From the NCBI GenBank assembly GCA_015680685.1, contig MNCI01015718.1, forward strand, positions 157,846-221,845: a stretch of DNA of 64,000 bases. Direction: 5' to 3'. The notes beneath the pieces were generated by a model. It saw nothing but the letters and a program-made list of their open reading frames with translations, was not told the DNA's origin and made no database searches. Position numbers and translations under genes: made by a program. Every line of letters starts with the position of its first letter. The stretch's first letter is position 1. Below are positions 11,451 through 24,189 of this stretch, piece after piece. Source of the DNA: Gnetum montanum (taxonomy: Eukaryota; Streptophyta; Gnetopsida; Gnetales; Gnetaceae).

Positions 11451-13829
11451 GTAGTGAATCTCTAGTTTTGACCATGGTTGTCCTATAGTCAACATAGCCA
11501 GGTTTGTGTATTGGAGGTTGGCGATCTCCATGTATTCAATCATCTCTTCTATTTGTAACTCCTTCAAGCAAATTTCTTATTTATTGTATTGATCAATCTT
11601 ATCAATGATGGATTACAATAATTTACATCCTTATTGGAGTTGATAAAGGGTCTTGTTCACCTTTTTCTTCATCACTTGAATGTGTTTCTCATTTATTTCA
11701 TTTTGTGGGCCAACCTAGTCTCTGTAGTGATTTTTGACTCTCTCAAATTTGAGAGCCTTTAATTTCTAGGTAGCTACTTCTATTGTAGTCTTTTAAGAAA
11801 GGGCACAGACCTCCTTCATGAAGAGGTTTATGTTCTTAGCTGCTAAGCTTCTTCTTAACTTTATATTTGCCCTAGCTAGTTGCTCCTATTATTGATTGAT
11901 AAAATCAATCAATTTTTGTTTATGTGCATCAACATTTTGTAGGTAAATATTTTCTATGGTCAGCTAAACATTCTCCTCGTAGGTCAGATTTAAGGCCTTC
12001 TAAAATTAATGTTGGATGGCCTATGCCAAGGATCAGTAGAACACCACCATCTTCATCATACCCTCAACCCCTTTCAACCTAGTGTGAAACTGTTCAATAA
12101 CTTCATCTCTTATCAATGCTAGGTTGAGAAATGCAAGATTGGCAATCTAGGCTCTCAGTTCAGTAACTTTCATAACCATGCCTTCATTCAGCTCCTTGCT
12201 TATTTTGAGTTGCCCTTCCAAAATAATATTCTTTACTCTAGGAGCTCCAACTAGGTTGTAGTTATAATATCTATAAGATCAAAGGCATCCAAAAGTAGTT
12301 TCCTATTTCCTACCAATTGGTCCAGTAGTTGTTCATGTTGTGTTGTGCTTAGTCTACCGCTTATGGTCCATGTGGATGTCTACACATCTTTAAGTGTAGT
12401 GACATTTGGTACAGACATTGTAGGTGCATTGAGAGTCTCAATGATTCTACTAGCAACCACCTCTACTACTGTTTCGTGCCCTTGGTGCTACATCACTAGT
12501 ACTATTGCCTCCTCACCCTCCTCCAAGCACACTAAAAAGGTTGTGATGTTTCCAAAAATCTCTAAGAGTTGCTAGTATTTTGAGAAAGATACCATTACCT
12601 CTCTAGTGTTAGTATTTGACCTCATGGACAACTACATTTGTTGGGTAGTGAACATAGATCCATCTCCTTCCATATAGCTTACCATTCAAGCCACCTCATT
12701 CAAGTGACTCATTGTGGGCTAGTACATAGATGGGTCTCCACTACTTGTGCCTACTTATTACTCTTGCTTGCTCAAGAGCCATTTTTACAACTCACACAAT
12801 CGTTGGGATGCTACAATGATGTTTATTACTATTTTTTGAGTGGTAGGTGGAGGTGGTGACATCTACTTCTCTTCTTGGATTATTGTTGAAGGAGTTTTGT
12901 CCTTCATCATCTCCACCTAATTAGTAGTTCAAGCTTGTTAGATAACATCATTAGTATAGAAGGCTATTCCTTCCCGTTGACATAGTTTTTTTAATGAGGC
13001 ATGGGAAAGGGACTACATTCCTTCCACATTCATTCTCCTTGAATTGCTTCTCTATCTCTAGGTAAATTAGTTGTGGAAGGTTGATCAAGAATCTTCCACT
13101 TAGAGAGGCACACGCATGGGGTAGAAAAGTCAATGATCTTCTTGGGCCTCACTATGGAATTTAGGTAAAAGGCTACAATCTTGTAATGGATTTTTTTGCT
13201 AGTGTGAGCATGTCGTACTCCTTACAGTCAACACCATAGCACCACTAAACCCATTCCTCTTTAAAGTTGGGATTGACCTACATTAGAAACTCAGTGAGAT
13301 TCATTCCAATTTTAAGCAACCCAAGTGCCTCTGCAATGGCTTACAATGAGGACACTAAAATATCCTTGATCTTGATTGTTGAACCTAACTGCTTGTTGCT
13401 TCCAAATAGGAACATCTCTCCCATATACCACTTTCCACTAAAAGTGATAATTGGCCACATGGGAGAAGTCTTCAGTTGGTCATGTACCTCTTTAGGTGCT
13501 TACTCTAAGAAAGAGCCAAAGTTCAACTCTTGGAGCATTTTTTCCTAGACCTCCCTTGATCTAATTTAGTTTAGCCAAGCTTCCATCATGGTCACCTCAA
13601 GGCTCTCTTGTTGAGCTAGTGCCTCATCTCAGTGGGAATGTTCTAGTGCTATTACCTATTCTAGAATCTAATGAATAAACTCCACTTCAGCCTCCTCCCT
13701 AAGAGGTCTTGTAGCATGGGTTATGATTAATTATTCCTAGCCCTATTTTTGGCCCCTTCCCATTCTTGGTTGGTTTTCCCTTGGTTGAGATGGTCCTCCT
13801 TCTTGTGTGTGTTTTCCTTTTGATTCCAT
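11451..13829 (-). pseudogene. Extra ORF of element B (aORF), coiled-coil protein, unrecognised
   Basis: From an ATG at 13829 (MESKGKHTQEGG) a minus-strand frame runs for about 790 codons with many TAG/TAA and a few TGA stops. Conserved blocks shared with element C are SPMWPIITFSGKWYMGEM (SPL-PILSESGAWYLGEM in C), NLPQLIYLEI plus VVPFPCLIKK (NLPHLYLMEI and MLPFPCLIRK in C), MSHLNEVA-MVS and FGNITTF-VCLEEGEE. The C-terminal half is rich in E, K and Q and looks coiled-coil (KLKALKFERVKNHYRD). It lies between integrase and the 3' LTR, where Athila/Tat elements can carry extra or env-like ORFs. I cannot name the family and see no membrane segment. The 3' end is cut by the solo LTR ending at 11450. 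Confidence 0.7.
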
Positions 13830-15599
13830 CTATAGTCACAACTCATCTGTGGATTAGTAGATATAATCTGTAACTTAGAATATTTAGATACCTTATCTTA
13901 TTAATTATTTACACTTCACTATGGTTGGATCATGGTGGATTGATTATTTTATTAATATTATTATTTTATTAATTTTTTTTATTGTATGTGTTACCAGAGC
14001 TTGTTGGAAAGATTTAACTTCTTGTAATTTGACGTTTATGAAGTTCCAAAAAAGTCAAGGATATGATCAAATCATTAAATAGGATCTTTGAAAGTTCAAA
14101 AATTCGAAAATTTCATGGAGAATATGTAAATTGAAGAAAATACTTAAAGGAGCATGCAGCCAGATATAGAAGATGGATGCACAAAAGATTCTAATTATAA
14201 TAATGCCTAAGAATAAGGTACTTAATGAACCCAACCAAGAGATATGCAAGTGGATGCTCTCCATAGCAAGCACATGTCTTATTTGCCATTGCATAACCTC
14301 AACCCAATGAGTTTATGGCCCCATAAGTGATTAATGATTTATGAAAGTTAAAGACTAAAACATAGAAGATTCTACTAAAGAATTTAAATATGTCAGATAA
14401 AGACACCAAACAAGAACATGAACATGAGTAGTGAGGTAAGTTATGAGTAGCATAGATGGATGATGAAGAATATGGAATGAAGTTCCAAATTGAGGTCATA
14501 AGAAGTCCTTTATGGATTTGTGTTTAAATGACTTGATAAGATCCATCCTCAGTCTAGACCAAAACCAACCACTTTTAATTACTTCACATTACTACTCCAA
14601 GACTACTCCACCCCCTTGAGAAATAAGAGTGCTCCCACAAAATAACCACCATTCCTTAAAGAGAAGCAAAGAGAAGAAAAAAGTAAGTGAGGGCCTTAGT
14701 TAGAGGGGAACTTTAGGCATGGGTAACTTGTCTTTCTAGTCGCATAACCAGTACTTGTAGCTCATTTATTTATTTAAGGGGTGTGCTTGAATTCCCACCA
14801 TTTTTTCCTTTTCTTTTTAATTTTAATTTTATTCTTTTTGAATGGAAACCACACCATGAAAAGACTTATTTAACTTCCCGTTTATGGTCGATAGAGAATG
14901 GTAAGAAATCTATGAATACACTCATGCACCAAAATAAGTAGAAGAGTACAGAGAGTATGGAGTTCCCTTGAAGTCACACCATGTGCAAACCTTTGAATCC
15001 TTCCTAATTCTAGAAACCACCAAGGTTACAAATTTATTAAAGTTTTATTTAATGAAATGAACCTCATATTCCCAAAACGAGAAAAACCATAGATTTTTGT
15101 GGATGGGTGGATGTCGTGGACTCACTGCCTATTCCATGAGAATGAAACCATGCCTTAGTCATTGGTACAAAAATTCAAAAATTGAAGCTATAAATTAGTA
15201 AACAAAAAAATTAAGCACAAACCACCGTTAGCAATAGTTACAACACAACTATGTCCTGTTGACATAAAACATGCTTATTAACAAAAGTTAGAAAATCACA
15301 CTAAAATAAAGTAAAATATATAATGGTAAACTATTCAAAAAAAAAATTAAATGTACTAATGATGTTGTAAAACAAAAATTGGTGTAGAATAGAAAAAGGT
15401 TTTAAAATCAAAAATGTGTAAAATAAACAATTTTCAAAAAAGCAAAAATTTGTAAAAAAAAAATAAACTAGAAAAACTAAGGAGCCACATATATGATTAG
15501 CATGGATGGCCATCTCCCCCAAAACTAAGTTGAAAAGAGGATATCCAAAAAATTGAGCATGGTTATGCATTCATTGAGGCATTTCTTTCACTAGCTTGC
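13830..15599 (-). other. Spacer between integrase and extra ORF of element B
   Basis: The part 14500-15560 aligns by eye with 20420-21390 of element A. Shared stretches include GGGCCTTAGTTAGAGG, CCACACCATG-AAAGACTTATTT and GGCCATCTCCCCCA. It is therefore an element part, not host DNA. No protein is recognised. Confidence 0.55.
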
Positions 15600-17489
15600 A
15601 TGGGTTTATGGAAAGGCTTGACTTGTTGTGTGTTGACTCGCTACTTTTGTTTGAGCTCCCAGGTTTGTAGATCAACATGACCCTAAAAGAAAAGGTTTCA
15701 TAAATGATATAAGGCCCTTCCCACAACATCTAGAACTTAGTTCATTGAGGTACATGTATGGGGTTCTAGTAGAGAATCTTATCTCCCAGTTGAAATTTCT
15801 CTTTCCGTACTCTAAGGTCATGACACTTTTTATTGAATGTCTTCCATATGCACTTCATTCAAGGATAGGGCTACCAATTGATTTTCATCTATCACATTCA
15901 AGTTGATTAATCTTTCATTTTATGATAGGCTTAGGTCAAGGTCCAATTCACAGGTTATTGAAAGTGTATGAAGCTTGGATTAGATAGGTAGAGTTGGTAA
16001 TTTTTTGTACAATAGCTCATAGGAAGAGTAGCCTATAGGAAATTTCTATGTTGAGCAGTATGGCTAGAGGGAATTGTTTAATTTTATGCTCTAGTCTCTC
16101 TTATATTTGCTAATAGTTCTCCTTAGGATCTTCATGATCTCCTTATTAGTAACTTCTGCTTAACCATTGGCTTGGAGGTGGCAAGGTGTTGTTAAGTTAT
16201 ATTCAACCCCCAAGCATTGCATAAGCTTACAAAAAGTAGCACCTATAAAATGAGTTCCATTGTTAGAAATCAATGCACATGGCACCCCAAACCTATTCAC
16301 AACATTTTTTTGTACAAACTACATAGTAGTGGGTGATGTATAGTTAATGAGAGCTACTACTTCTACCCATTTTATGTAGTAATCAATAACAATGATTATA
16401 CATGCCTTTCCATTTGACATTGGTGTGATGGAACCCATGAAGTCGATGCCCCATATGTCAAAGGGTTCTAATAATTAAATCCACTATTGAAGCCCCTTCG
16501 TTCATGTAGTCATCCCACCATCTCATTAACAGCATTCACAAGAGCATCCAAATTGGTGGGTGTCCTTGAAGATGGTTGGCCAATAATACCCTTTCATTAG
16601 GATCTTAATGTTGTGCATCTCCCAAAAAAGTGGCCCCCACAAGAACCATCATAACCATCTTAGAGAATATGCAATTGATTAGCATCAGGTACACACCAAT
16701 GAACTAGGCCATCAATGCATACCTTGTAAGGGTGTCTATTGATTTCTATGAAGTTTTTGGCTTGATGAAGAAAATGTTGTTTCTTCTTGTAGTCCAAATC
16801 TTGTGACATCTCTTGAGTAAGAAGATAAGTGAGTATGCCATCATATCATTTTGGTTCTATAGATATTTGTTCATTTATTGCACCAACAAAGAGAAGTTCA
16901 TTAGAAAATTGGTCAGAGAATGAGCTCTCCTCCTCTTTATTATCCCATTGTACCCGAAACAAGTGATCAGCAACCACATTCTCAATCCCTTTTCAATCTA
17001 CCGTAATAAGATCGAATTCTTATAAGATCACCAACCACCATATGATAGGGGGGCTCATCGTTGACTTGTTCATGAGGAAGTAAATGGCACTATTATCAGT
17101 GTGCACAAACACTTTATATCTAAGCACATAGTACCTAAACTTCTCTAAAGCATACACCACCACCATTAGTTATTTTTCCATTATGGTGTAATTCAACTGT
17201 GCAACCACAATGCTTCCACGTATGTAGTGGATATAATATGAACATGTCTTGTCATCCAATTGTGTAAGCATGGCTCCAAAGGCATAGTTTGATGTATCTA
17301 TCATGATATGAAATGTTCTAGACTAGTCAAGTGCTCGTAGAATTAAAGTCTCTAAGAGCTTTTGCTTGAAGCTCTAGAATGCTTTTTGCATTCATTGGTC
17401 CAAATAAATAAAAAAAATTTCTTTGTTAGCTTGACCAAAAAATTTCTAATCTTATAGAAATTTTCTATGAATCATCGGTAGTAGCTAGT
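15600..17489 (-). pseudogene. Element B pol: RNase H and integrase part
   Basis: Read from 17489 downward, the frame gives the end of RT (PMIHRKF), RNase H (FHIMIDTSNYAFGAMLTQ, YYVLRYKVFVHTDNSAI, VVADHLFRVQWD) and then integrase. The integrase has FDIWGIDFMGSI with the first catalytic Asp, then SNNGTHFIGATFCKL, where the second Asp has become Asn, then NG-AEVTN with the Glu after a stop. GYSSYELLYKKLPTLPIQ and a GPYIIYETF tail follow. Stops mostly replace Gln (NG-AEV, L-EFD) or Arg (VD-KG). It abuts element A at 17490. The frame resumes upstream in RT at 28260. Confidence 0.85.
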
Positions 17490-18494
17490 GGATGAGCGAC
17501 GAGGTACCCCTACGCTCAATCATACGAATACGAGCATTTCACGCACAATCTGGTCAAATTCCAAGAACTAAGTGCTTATGCATCCTTGTGGAATAAGGAT
17601 GGGTTGGTTGATTGTTGTCTTCCTAAGCTTACATGTATGTAATGATTGTATGGTTAAGTAAGCTTGAGGCATATGATTTTTATAGCTTTTATGTTTTTAT
17701 GTCCTGCACTAGTAGGGAAGGAGAGAGGTAACTAAGTGACTAATTTAACTTAACTACTCATTAACTAAGTTCTAACTAATCCTAACACCAACATATGTTC
17801 TCACTTTTCGTACACATCCTAAACTAGTGCAACACTGCTGGGATTACCAAACGCTAATCGTTACTGGGTTACCAAGCGTTACACCCATGCTCAAAGTGGT
17901 CATGCTTGTGTAATTTAACGATTTTCTTAATTGATCAAAATTAATTACTATGCTAATAATAGAAATGTATAGTTAATAAAATAAAATAAATGCATAAGAA
18001 AATAAAATAAAAGAAATGCATAAGAAAAAAAATCTCAAGTGCTACAAGGATGAATCAAAGAGCTTGTCTTTATTACCGTACACAAGGTGTGCTTAGGTAC
18101 ACAATGCTCAAATAAATATCTATCTATACTTAGACCTCCTATTGTGGGCACTTTGAAAATACTCTAACTTTCAAACAAACTACAAGAGTTTTGCTACTTG
18201 ACTGCTAAAAGACTTTTTTTTCCCAATTATGCACTTGGGTACTATATTTATAAACTTGGGAGCAACTACTCTAATAATTAGAGTAACCGCTCTAATAATT
18301 AGAATAATCGCTAAAGTAACTGCTAGAGTAACCACTCTAATAATTAGAATAACCGTTANCCACTCTAATAATTAGAATAACTGTTAGAGTAACTGCTAGA
18401 GTAACCACTCAAGTAATTAGAGTAACTACTAGAGCAATCGCTAGAGCAACTGCTCTAATAATTAGAATAACTGCTAGGGTAACCACTCTCATCA
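17490..18494 (-). repeat. 3' LTR of element A, ATTAG-palindrome class
   Basis: It runs from (T)GGATGAGCGACGAGG to ...CTCTCATCA, followed by TACCCCCACAAC, the reverse complement of the polypurine tract GTTGTGGGGGTA. The minus-strand TATA box lies at about 18247 (TATTTATAAAC on plus). Upstream of it, 18265-18490 holds repeats of CTCTAATAATTAGAG, an inverted repeat with a 1-base centre, and of GCTAGAGTAACC. A single N at 18359 sits inside this array. It is about 100 bp longer than the 5' LTR, mainly in the array. Confidence 0.8.
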
Positions 18495-19138
18495 TACCCC
18501 CACAACTAAATGAAAACTCATCCTCAAGTTCTTTACAAAATATTAGAAATGTATGGGATTATTGACTAATTAACAACTGACGATGAAATGTGATGAAAAA
18601 TTCAACATGCCCAGTGAACAGATCAATAAGCATATTATAGCATTAGTGTTCATGACCATTGTGGTGAACACTCATACATAAATGACATCCAAGATTTTAT
18701 TTCGTAGTTTGAAGAGAAAAAGAGAGAGAGAAAGAAGATGGAGTGTGTTGCCACCAATGCCGAGATTGCACCTTCTGTTGTTTATACATAGCCATTCCAC
18801 CAAACTTGCTCCTTTCGTAAATGCTCCAATTCTTGTCCATCTTGAGTGCTTCCTCCAAGCCTAATCCATTGTATGTATCATCACCATTTGCACACACAAC
18901 ACATTCATAAATGAGCAAGGATAGATAATCTATAATGTAGTTGATACCTTGCCTTGATATGAAGCACATTGGCTGAGTTGTGGTTATGGCAGAAACTAGT
19001 TCAGAGATTTATCACTAGCAACTACCCAAGGTGTAAGGGTTAGGTAATTAGTAAAATGGAAAAAATTAAAAAAATTGTGCCGGGGCCCCCACGACTAAGA
19101 GTGAACCTCCGGTAGCTATAAAATGGAAAAACATGAGG
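18495..19138 (-). other. 3' untranslated region of element A
   Basis: This begins with the polypurine tract. Its first 60 bases match 10222-10290 of element B. A 90-codon open frame on the minus strand at 18969-18697 has no recognisable domain and ends in a GA-rich run. Confidence 0.5.
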
Positions 19139-20026
19139 AACAATGATGAGTGGCAAGGTACCCCTACACTCAACCATACGAATACGAGTGTAGCACGCAC
19201 AATCTAGTCGAACTCCACAGACTAAGTGCCTACATGCCTTATGGAACACTTAAGGTTAATCATTCGTTGTCTTCCTAGACTTATTTGTATTTGTCACGGT
19301 TGTATAGTTAAGTAAGTCTAAGGTATATGATTTTTATGTCTTTTCGGTTTTTATCTCCTATGCTAATGAGGTGAAGGGTGAAGAGACTAATTAACTAACC
19401 TTAATTAACTAACTAAGCCTTAATTAACCTAACATCAGTATCCGTTCCCACTTACCATTCACACCCTGAACCAATACAACCTTGGTTACCAAACGCTAGC
19501 CGTTGCTGGGATTACCAAGCATAACGCACGTGCTCGAAGTGGTCGTACTGAATGCACTTAACTAGGAGAGAAGGGTTGAGAGAGATTTAATGAACTAAGA
19601 AAGCATTTAAATGATAAACAATAAATAATAGTAAATAAAATCCTATTTAGCCCATTCCATGCACTGCAAGGTTTATCCAAGAATTTTTTCTTTATTTCCA
19701 TACACAAACTTGTGTTCAGGTACAATATTTGCTCAAATAAAGATCCATTCACTTTGGAGCTCCTACTACGAACACATGGAAATTATTCTATCTCTGGAGA
19801 GGTAAAATTGCCAGAGTTTCACTATGGTCTAGGCCTAGACTAAGAAACAAGGGAGAGCCACCTCTTATTTAGAGATTTGGCGACGCACTGCGTTATCGCG
19901 TATGCGATATCACAGGGGACGATGCAATATCGTGTACGCGATATTGCGGGGGATGCGATATCATGGCAGACGCAATATCGCGTACACGATATTGCTGTCC
20001 ATGCAATATCATGACCCATCAAACAA
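19139..20026 (-). mobile_element. Solo LTR with perfect AACAA duplication, GATATC class
   Basis: The LTR is 19144-20021 (TGATGAGTGGC...ACCCATCA). AACAA lies immediately on each side (19139-19143 and 20022-20026). It has the shared R/U5, a polyadenylation signal and a weak TATA region near 19865 on the minus strand. Upstream of that, 19906-20010 holds seven (G/A)ATAT(C/T) motifs. Two 24-bp near-palindromes at 19924-19947 and 19972-19995 are exact reverse complements of each other. It was inserted in the 3' region of element A. Confidence 0.9.
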
Positions 20027-21409
20027 GAAAGATAAAAAAAATCATCAACAACACGAATAAAATGGATGTCATGGATGGTGATGAAACAAGAAATGATTGA
20101 TTGCAAGAAATGTTTAAGGGAAAGAAGTTAACAAGTGCACTTAAAAGAAATGCCAGTGAATCCTCCCCAAAGGAGGCTCATGCCCTTTATGCCTTGAAAA
20201 ACCACCCACAAACCAAAAAGTCCATAGTCTCTAGGAATGTTATTTGGAATCAAGAGTTAAAAGCTTACCCACAAGAATTCACCAAAGAAAAATAATGCAT
20301 CAACCTAGAATGGACTAATGATAAAACCGACAATGAGGTGGAAAATGGGAAGAAAGATGGAGAGGAGAGAATGGAATGGAATCCCAAGAACAAGGTTGTG
20401 TAAAGCCCCTTGTGTATTTCATGGTTAAGATAACTAAGTAGAACTCATCCAAAATCTAGACTCAAACCAACCACATTCAGTGACCTCGCATCAACACACT
20501 TGACCAATCCATCCACTTGAACCAACAAGAATGCTTCCACAAAGAGTTAGCACCATTCTGAGGAGAGCGAGATGGAGAAGTAGGAAGCGAGAAAGGGCCT
20601 TAGTTAGAGGGAACCTTTAGGCATGGTTAACATGTCTTTCCAATACCATAACCAACGCTTGTAGTCCATATAGCTTTATTATGTCTAAGGGGTGTGATTT
20701 GAATTCTTACCTTTTTCTCTTTTTCTTTTCTTATGTTTATGCATGAGAACCACACCATGCAAAGACTTATTTTTATTCACTAAGCTTCCTGATATTTGAA
20801 CAATTTTAGAATGATGAAAAACCCAAGAAAAAGCATCCAAGCACCCAAGAGAATGGCCAACACCAATTCATCGAATCCCCTTGAAGTCACACCCTTTTCA
20901 TCCTTTAAGTCTTTTCTTGATTTGAAAAATACCTAGCCACTAATTCATTAATAAGTTTACTTAGAAAAATGGGACTGTACAATTCCAAGCCAAAGGAGAC
21001 CATAGAGTCGTATGGATGAGTGGATGGCATGGACTCATTACCTGTGTTACCAAAAGAACCATACCTTAATATCAACATCATAATTCAAAGGTAAAAATCA
21101 AACATTAGCAATCAATATGATATAATTCAATCCACCATCATGAGAACTTATTAGATGATGAATAAAAGTAAATCAAGAAAATAAAGAAATAGTAAAAAAA
21201 TGAATGATGGTGTTAAACAAAAAATAAGAAAAGTTGAAAGAATGTGTAAAAAAAATGTGTAAAACAAAAATACAAAATGAACTAAGGTCCTAGAATGGTT
21301 AGCATAGGTGGCCATCTCCCCCATGACTAAGTTGGAAGAAGAAGATCCAAAATAGTGAGTAGGGTTGTCCATCAAGAAAGGTAGCATGTGTATTGGCTAT
21401 CCTAAACTC
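20027..21409 (-). other. Spacer downstream of integrase in element A
   Basis: It aligns by eye with 14500-15560 of element B from about 20420. No domain is recognised. The plus-strand frame at 20101-20295 (EAHALYALKNHPQTKK) is short, shows no domain, and is probably chance. Confidence 0.5.
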
Positions 21410-22399
21410 CTAGAAAGGTTTGGTCTGTTGCACATTGACCAAAAGTTTCTTATCTAGGCTCTCAGGTTTGTATATTTTCATGGCCCCTGAGGAAAAGTTA
21501 CATAAATAATATAAGGTCCTTTCCATAGTGTTTCAAATTTAGTACGTTGTGGCACATGTGTGGGATTTCAGTAGAGAACCTTATCTCCTGGTTGATATTT
21601 AACTTTTCTAATTCTTAGGTCATGACATTGTTTATTGATAGCCTTATGCAATTTGATAGATGATAGATCAAGGTCAAGGTTGAGGTCACATTCCATGGAT
21701 GGTGTATGGAGCTCAGTTTGAATGGGAAACGTTGGTAATTTACCTTACACTAACTCATAGGGAGAGTAGCCTATAGGGAGTTTCCATGTGGAGTGGTATG
21801 CCCAAAGAGCATCGTTCAGTTTAGTGCTCCAATCTTGCCTAAACTTGCTAATGGTTCTTGTAAATAGCTTTGTAATCTCCCTATTGGTGACTTCTGTTTG
21901 ACCGTTCACTTGGGGGTGGCATGGTGTGGTCAATTTATGCTCAACCCCTAAGAGTTGCATTAATTTCCAAAAATTTGCACCTGTGAAGTGTGTACCATTG
22001 TCTAAAATAAGTGCACATGGCACACCAAACCTATTTATGATTTGTTGTTGAACAAATCATGTAGCTGTAGATGATGTACAATCTTTAACAACAACTGCTT
22101 CGACTCATTTTGTTAGGTAATCAACGGCAACAATAATATAGGATTTCCATTGGACATTAGTGTAATTGGACCCATAAAATCAATTCCCCAAATGTTGAAG
22201 GGTTCTAAAGGTTTGATCCATTGTTGTGGGCCCTCCATTCTAGCAATCATTTCCCCATCACGTTGATAATGCTCACAAAATTGGATGAAACGATGGGCAT
22301 CCCAAAATAATGTAGGCCAATAATATCCTGCAAGTAGGATCTTGATGGCCGTTCATCTCCTAGTGTAAGAACCCCCACAAGGACCCTCATGAGCATCTT
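21410..22399 (-). pseudogene. Integrase of element A
   Basis: The minus-strand frame shows FNIWGIDFMGPI (first catalytic Asp), then LDNGTHFTGANFWKLMQLLG (second Asp), then VNGQTEVTNREI with the catalytic Glu. AYHSTWKLPIGYSPYELV and the C-terminal HDLRIRK and GPYIIYVTF follow. This is the DD(35)E layout of a gypsy integrase. The N-terminal zinc-binding region is near or inside the gap that begins at 22400. The middle has a few stops and shifts between about 22150 and 22030, so the protein is not intact, but all three catalytic residues can still be read. Confidence 0.85.
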
Positions 22400-22879
22400 N
22401 NNNNNNNNNNNNNNNNNNNNNNNNNNNNNNNNNNNNNNNNNNNNNNNNNNNNNNNNNNNNNNNNNNNNNNNNNNNNNNNNNNNNNNNNNNNNNNNNNNNN
22501 NNNNNNNNNNNNNNNNNNNNNNNNNNNNNNNNNNNNNNNNNNNNNNNNNNNNNNNNNNNNNNNNNNNNNNNNNNNNNNNNNNNNNNNNNNNNNNNNNNNN
22601 NNNNNNNNNNNNNNNNNNNNNNNNNNNNNNNNNNNNNNNNNNNNNNNNNNNNNNNNNNNNNNNNNNNNNNNNNNNNNNNNNNNNNNNNNNNNNNNNNNNN
22701 NNNNNNNNNNNNNNNNNNNNNNNNNNNNNNNNNNNNNNNNNNNNNNNNNNNNNNNNNNNNNNNNNNNNNNNNNNNNNNNNNNNNNNNNNNNNNNNNNNNN
22801 NNNNNNNNNNNNNNNNNNNNNNNNNNNNNNNNNNNNNNNNNNNNNNNNNNNNNNNNNNNNNNNNNNNNNNNNNNNNNNN
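22400..22879. other. Assembly gap (480 N) in pol of element A
   Basis: Only N bases. By comparison with element B, RNase H and the integrase N-terminus should be here, which normally need more than 480 bp. The gap size is probably not exact. Confidence 0.95.
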
Positions 22880-23900
22880 GAAAGGTACATACTTTTTTGT
22901 TAATTCCATCAATGGTTTGGCAACTTTTGAAAAGTTCTCAATAAATCTCCTATAGTAGCTAATATGTCCAAGGAATGACCAAATATCTTTCACAGTTTTT
23001 GGTTGACAGGTAATTCCTTGGATAATTTTGATTTTCTCGGGTCTACCTTTGTCCCTATGTGTGAGATTTTGTGCTCTAGTATTACACCTTCTTGGACCAT
23101 CAAATGGCTTTTCTACTAGTTGAGCCTCAAATTGGTTTCTACACATATTTTTAACACTTGCTCCAACTAGTCCAAGGATTGATCAAATTTTGCTCCATAA
23201 CTAGAGAAGTCATCCATAAAGATCTCCACGCCATTCCCTATCTACTATTGGAATATGCTTAGAACTAGTTTTTGAAACATTGCAGGGGAATTGCACTTGC
23301 CAAATGATATCTATTTATATGCAAACATTCCCCAAGGACTGGTGAACGTAGTTTTGGCTTGGTCTGTTGAGGCTATTTGTATTTGGTTATATCTACTATA
23401 TCCATCTAGAAAACTATAATAGTGATGCCCTATGATGGTGTCTAAGACTTGGTCGACAAATGACAATGGAAAATGATCTTTGAATGTTGCCATATCTAGT
23501 AGCCTGAAATCTATGGACACCCTCCATTTACCTTCCTTTTTAGGCATAATAACTAAGGGACTAACCCATTCGCTATCAGCAATGGGGTATATGAAGCTAG
23601 CCTTGAGAATTTGTTCAATTTCTTCCTTAACTACTTACTTCAACTTAGGGTTTAATAGCCTCTACGATTTTCTTCGAGGATTCATGGAGGGGTCAGTGTA
23701 AATTCTATATTGGCATATCCTAGGATCTATTCTAGTTATTTCGAGATATGACCAAGTGAAGGCTTTTGACCATTTATTTATTACTTTCAACAGTTCTTCT
23801 TTCTATTGAGAAGAAAGCTTAGCATTGATAATTATTGATTTTCCATTTTTAAGGAACACGTATTCCATACCAATGGGCAATGGTTTCAGCTCGAGGGGCT
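22880..23900 (-). pseudogene. Reverse transcriptase of element A
   Basis: The frame contains MPKKEGKWRVSIDFRLLD, FKDHFPLSFVDQVLDTI, SFLDGYSRYNQIQI and TTFTSPWGMFAYK (23547-23311). After a shift come MFQKLVLSIFQ, the catalytic EIFMDDFSSYG at about 23215, and [13 protein letters not shown]. The FMDD box is intact. Stops are few, and two in a row after SIFQ fall in a poorly kept stretch. Upstream in the same direction is a pre-RT domain matching 29187-28969 of element B. Confidence 0.85.
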
Positions 23901-24189
23901 CCTACTTAAATTTCTCAAGGATTTCCAACTTCTCCCAATTGATATTTTCAAGGTTAAGACTTGGAACTTGGTAATGGACTTGCTCTAATGCTTCTATGCT
24001 ATTGATGTAAGCACAAGTCAAACCCTTAGTTGGTTCCATGCATATGAGTGAATTGCTTTCTTGATCAATTGTCAACCACTAGGTGTCTTCCTATCATGTG
24101 GCTACTGCATACAGGCATCTTTATATATTAATCACTTGTGCACACTGATTGCATGTAGGAAATGCTAAACTTTGCACAAACCATGACCT

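Noticed and set aside
18697-18969. 90-codon open frame
   Set aside because: Lies in the 3' untranslated region of element A, ends in GA-rich low complexity, and has no counterpart in element B.
19906-20010. CRISPR-like array of repeated motifs
   Set aside because: Units are short palindromes at uneven 14-20 bp spacing with no spacers, inside an LTR of a plant genome.
20101-20295. Small basic protein gene on the plus strand
   Set aside because: Antisense to the spacer of element A, with no promoter or domain; the matching region of element B does not keep the frame.
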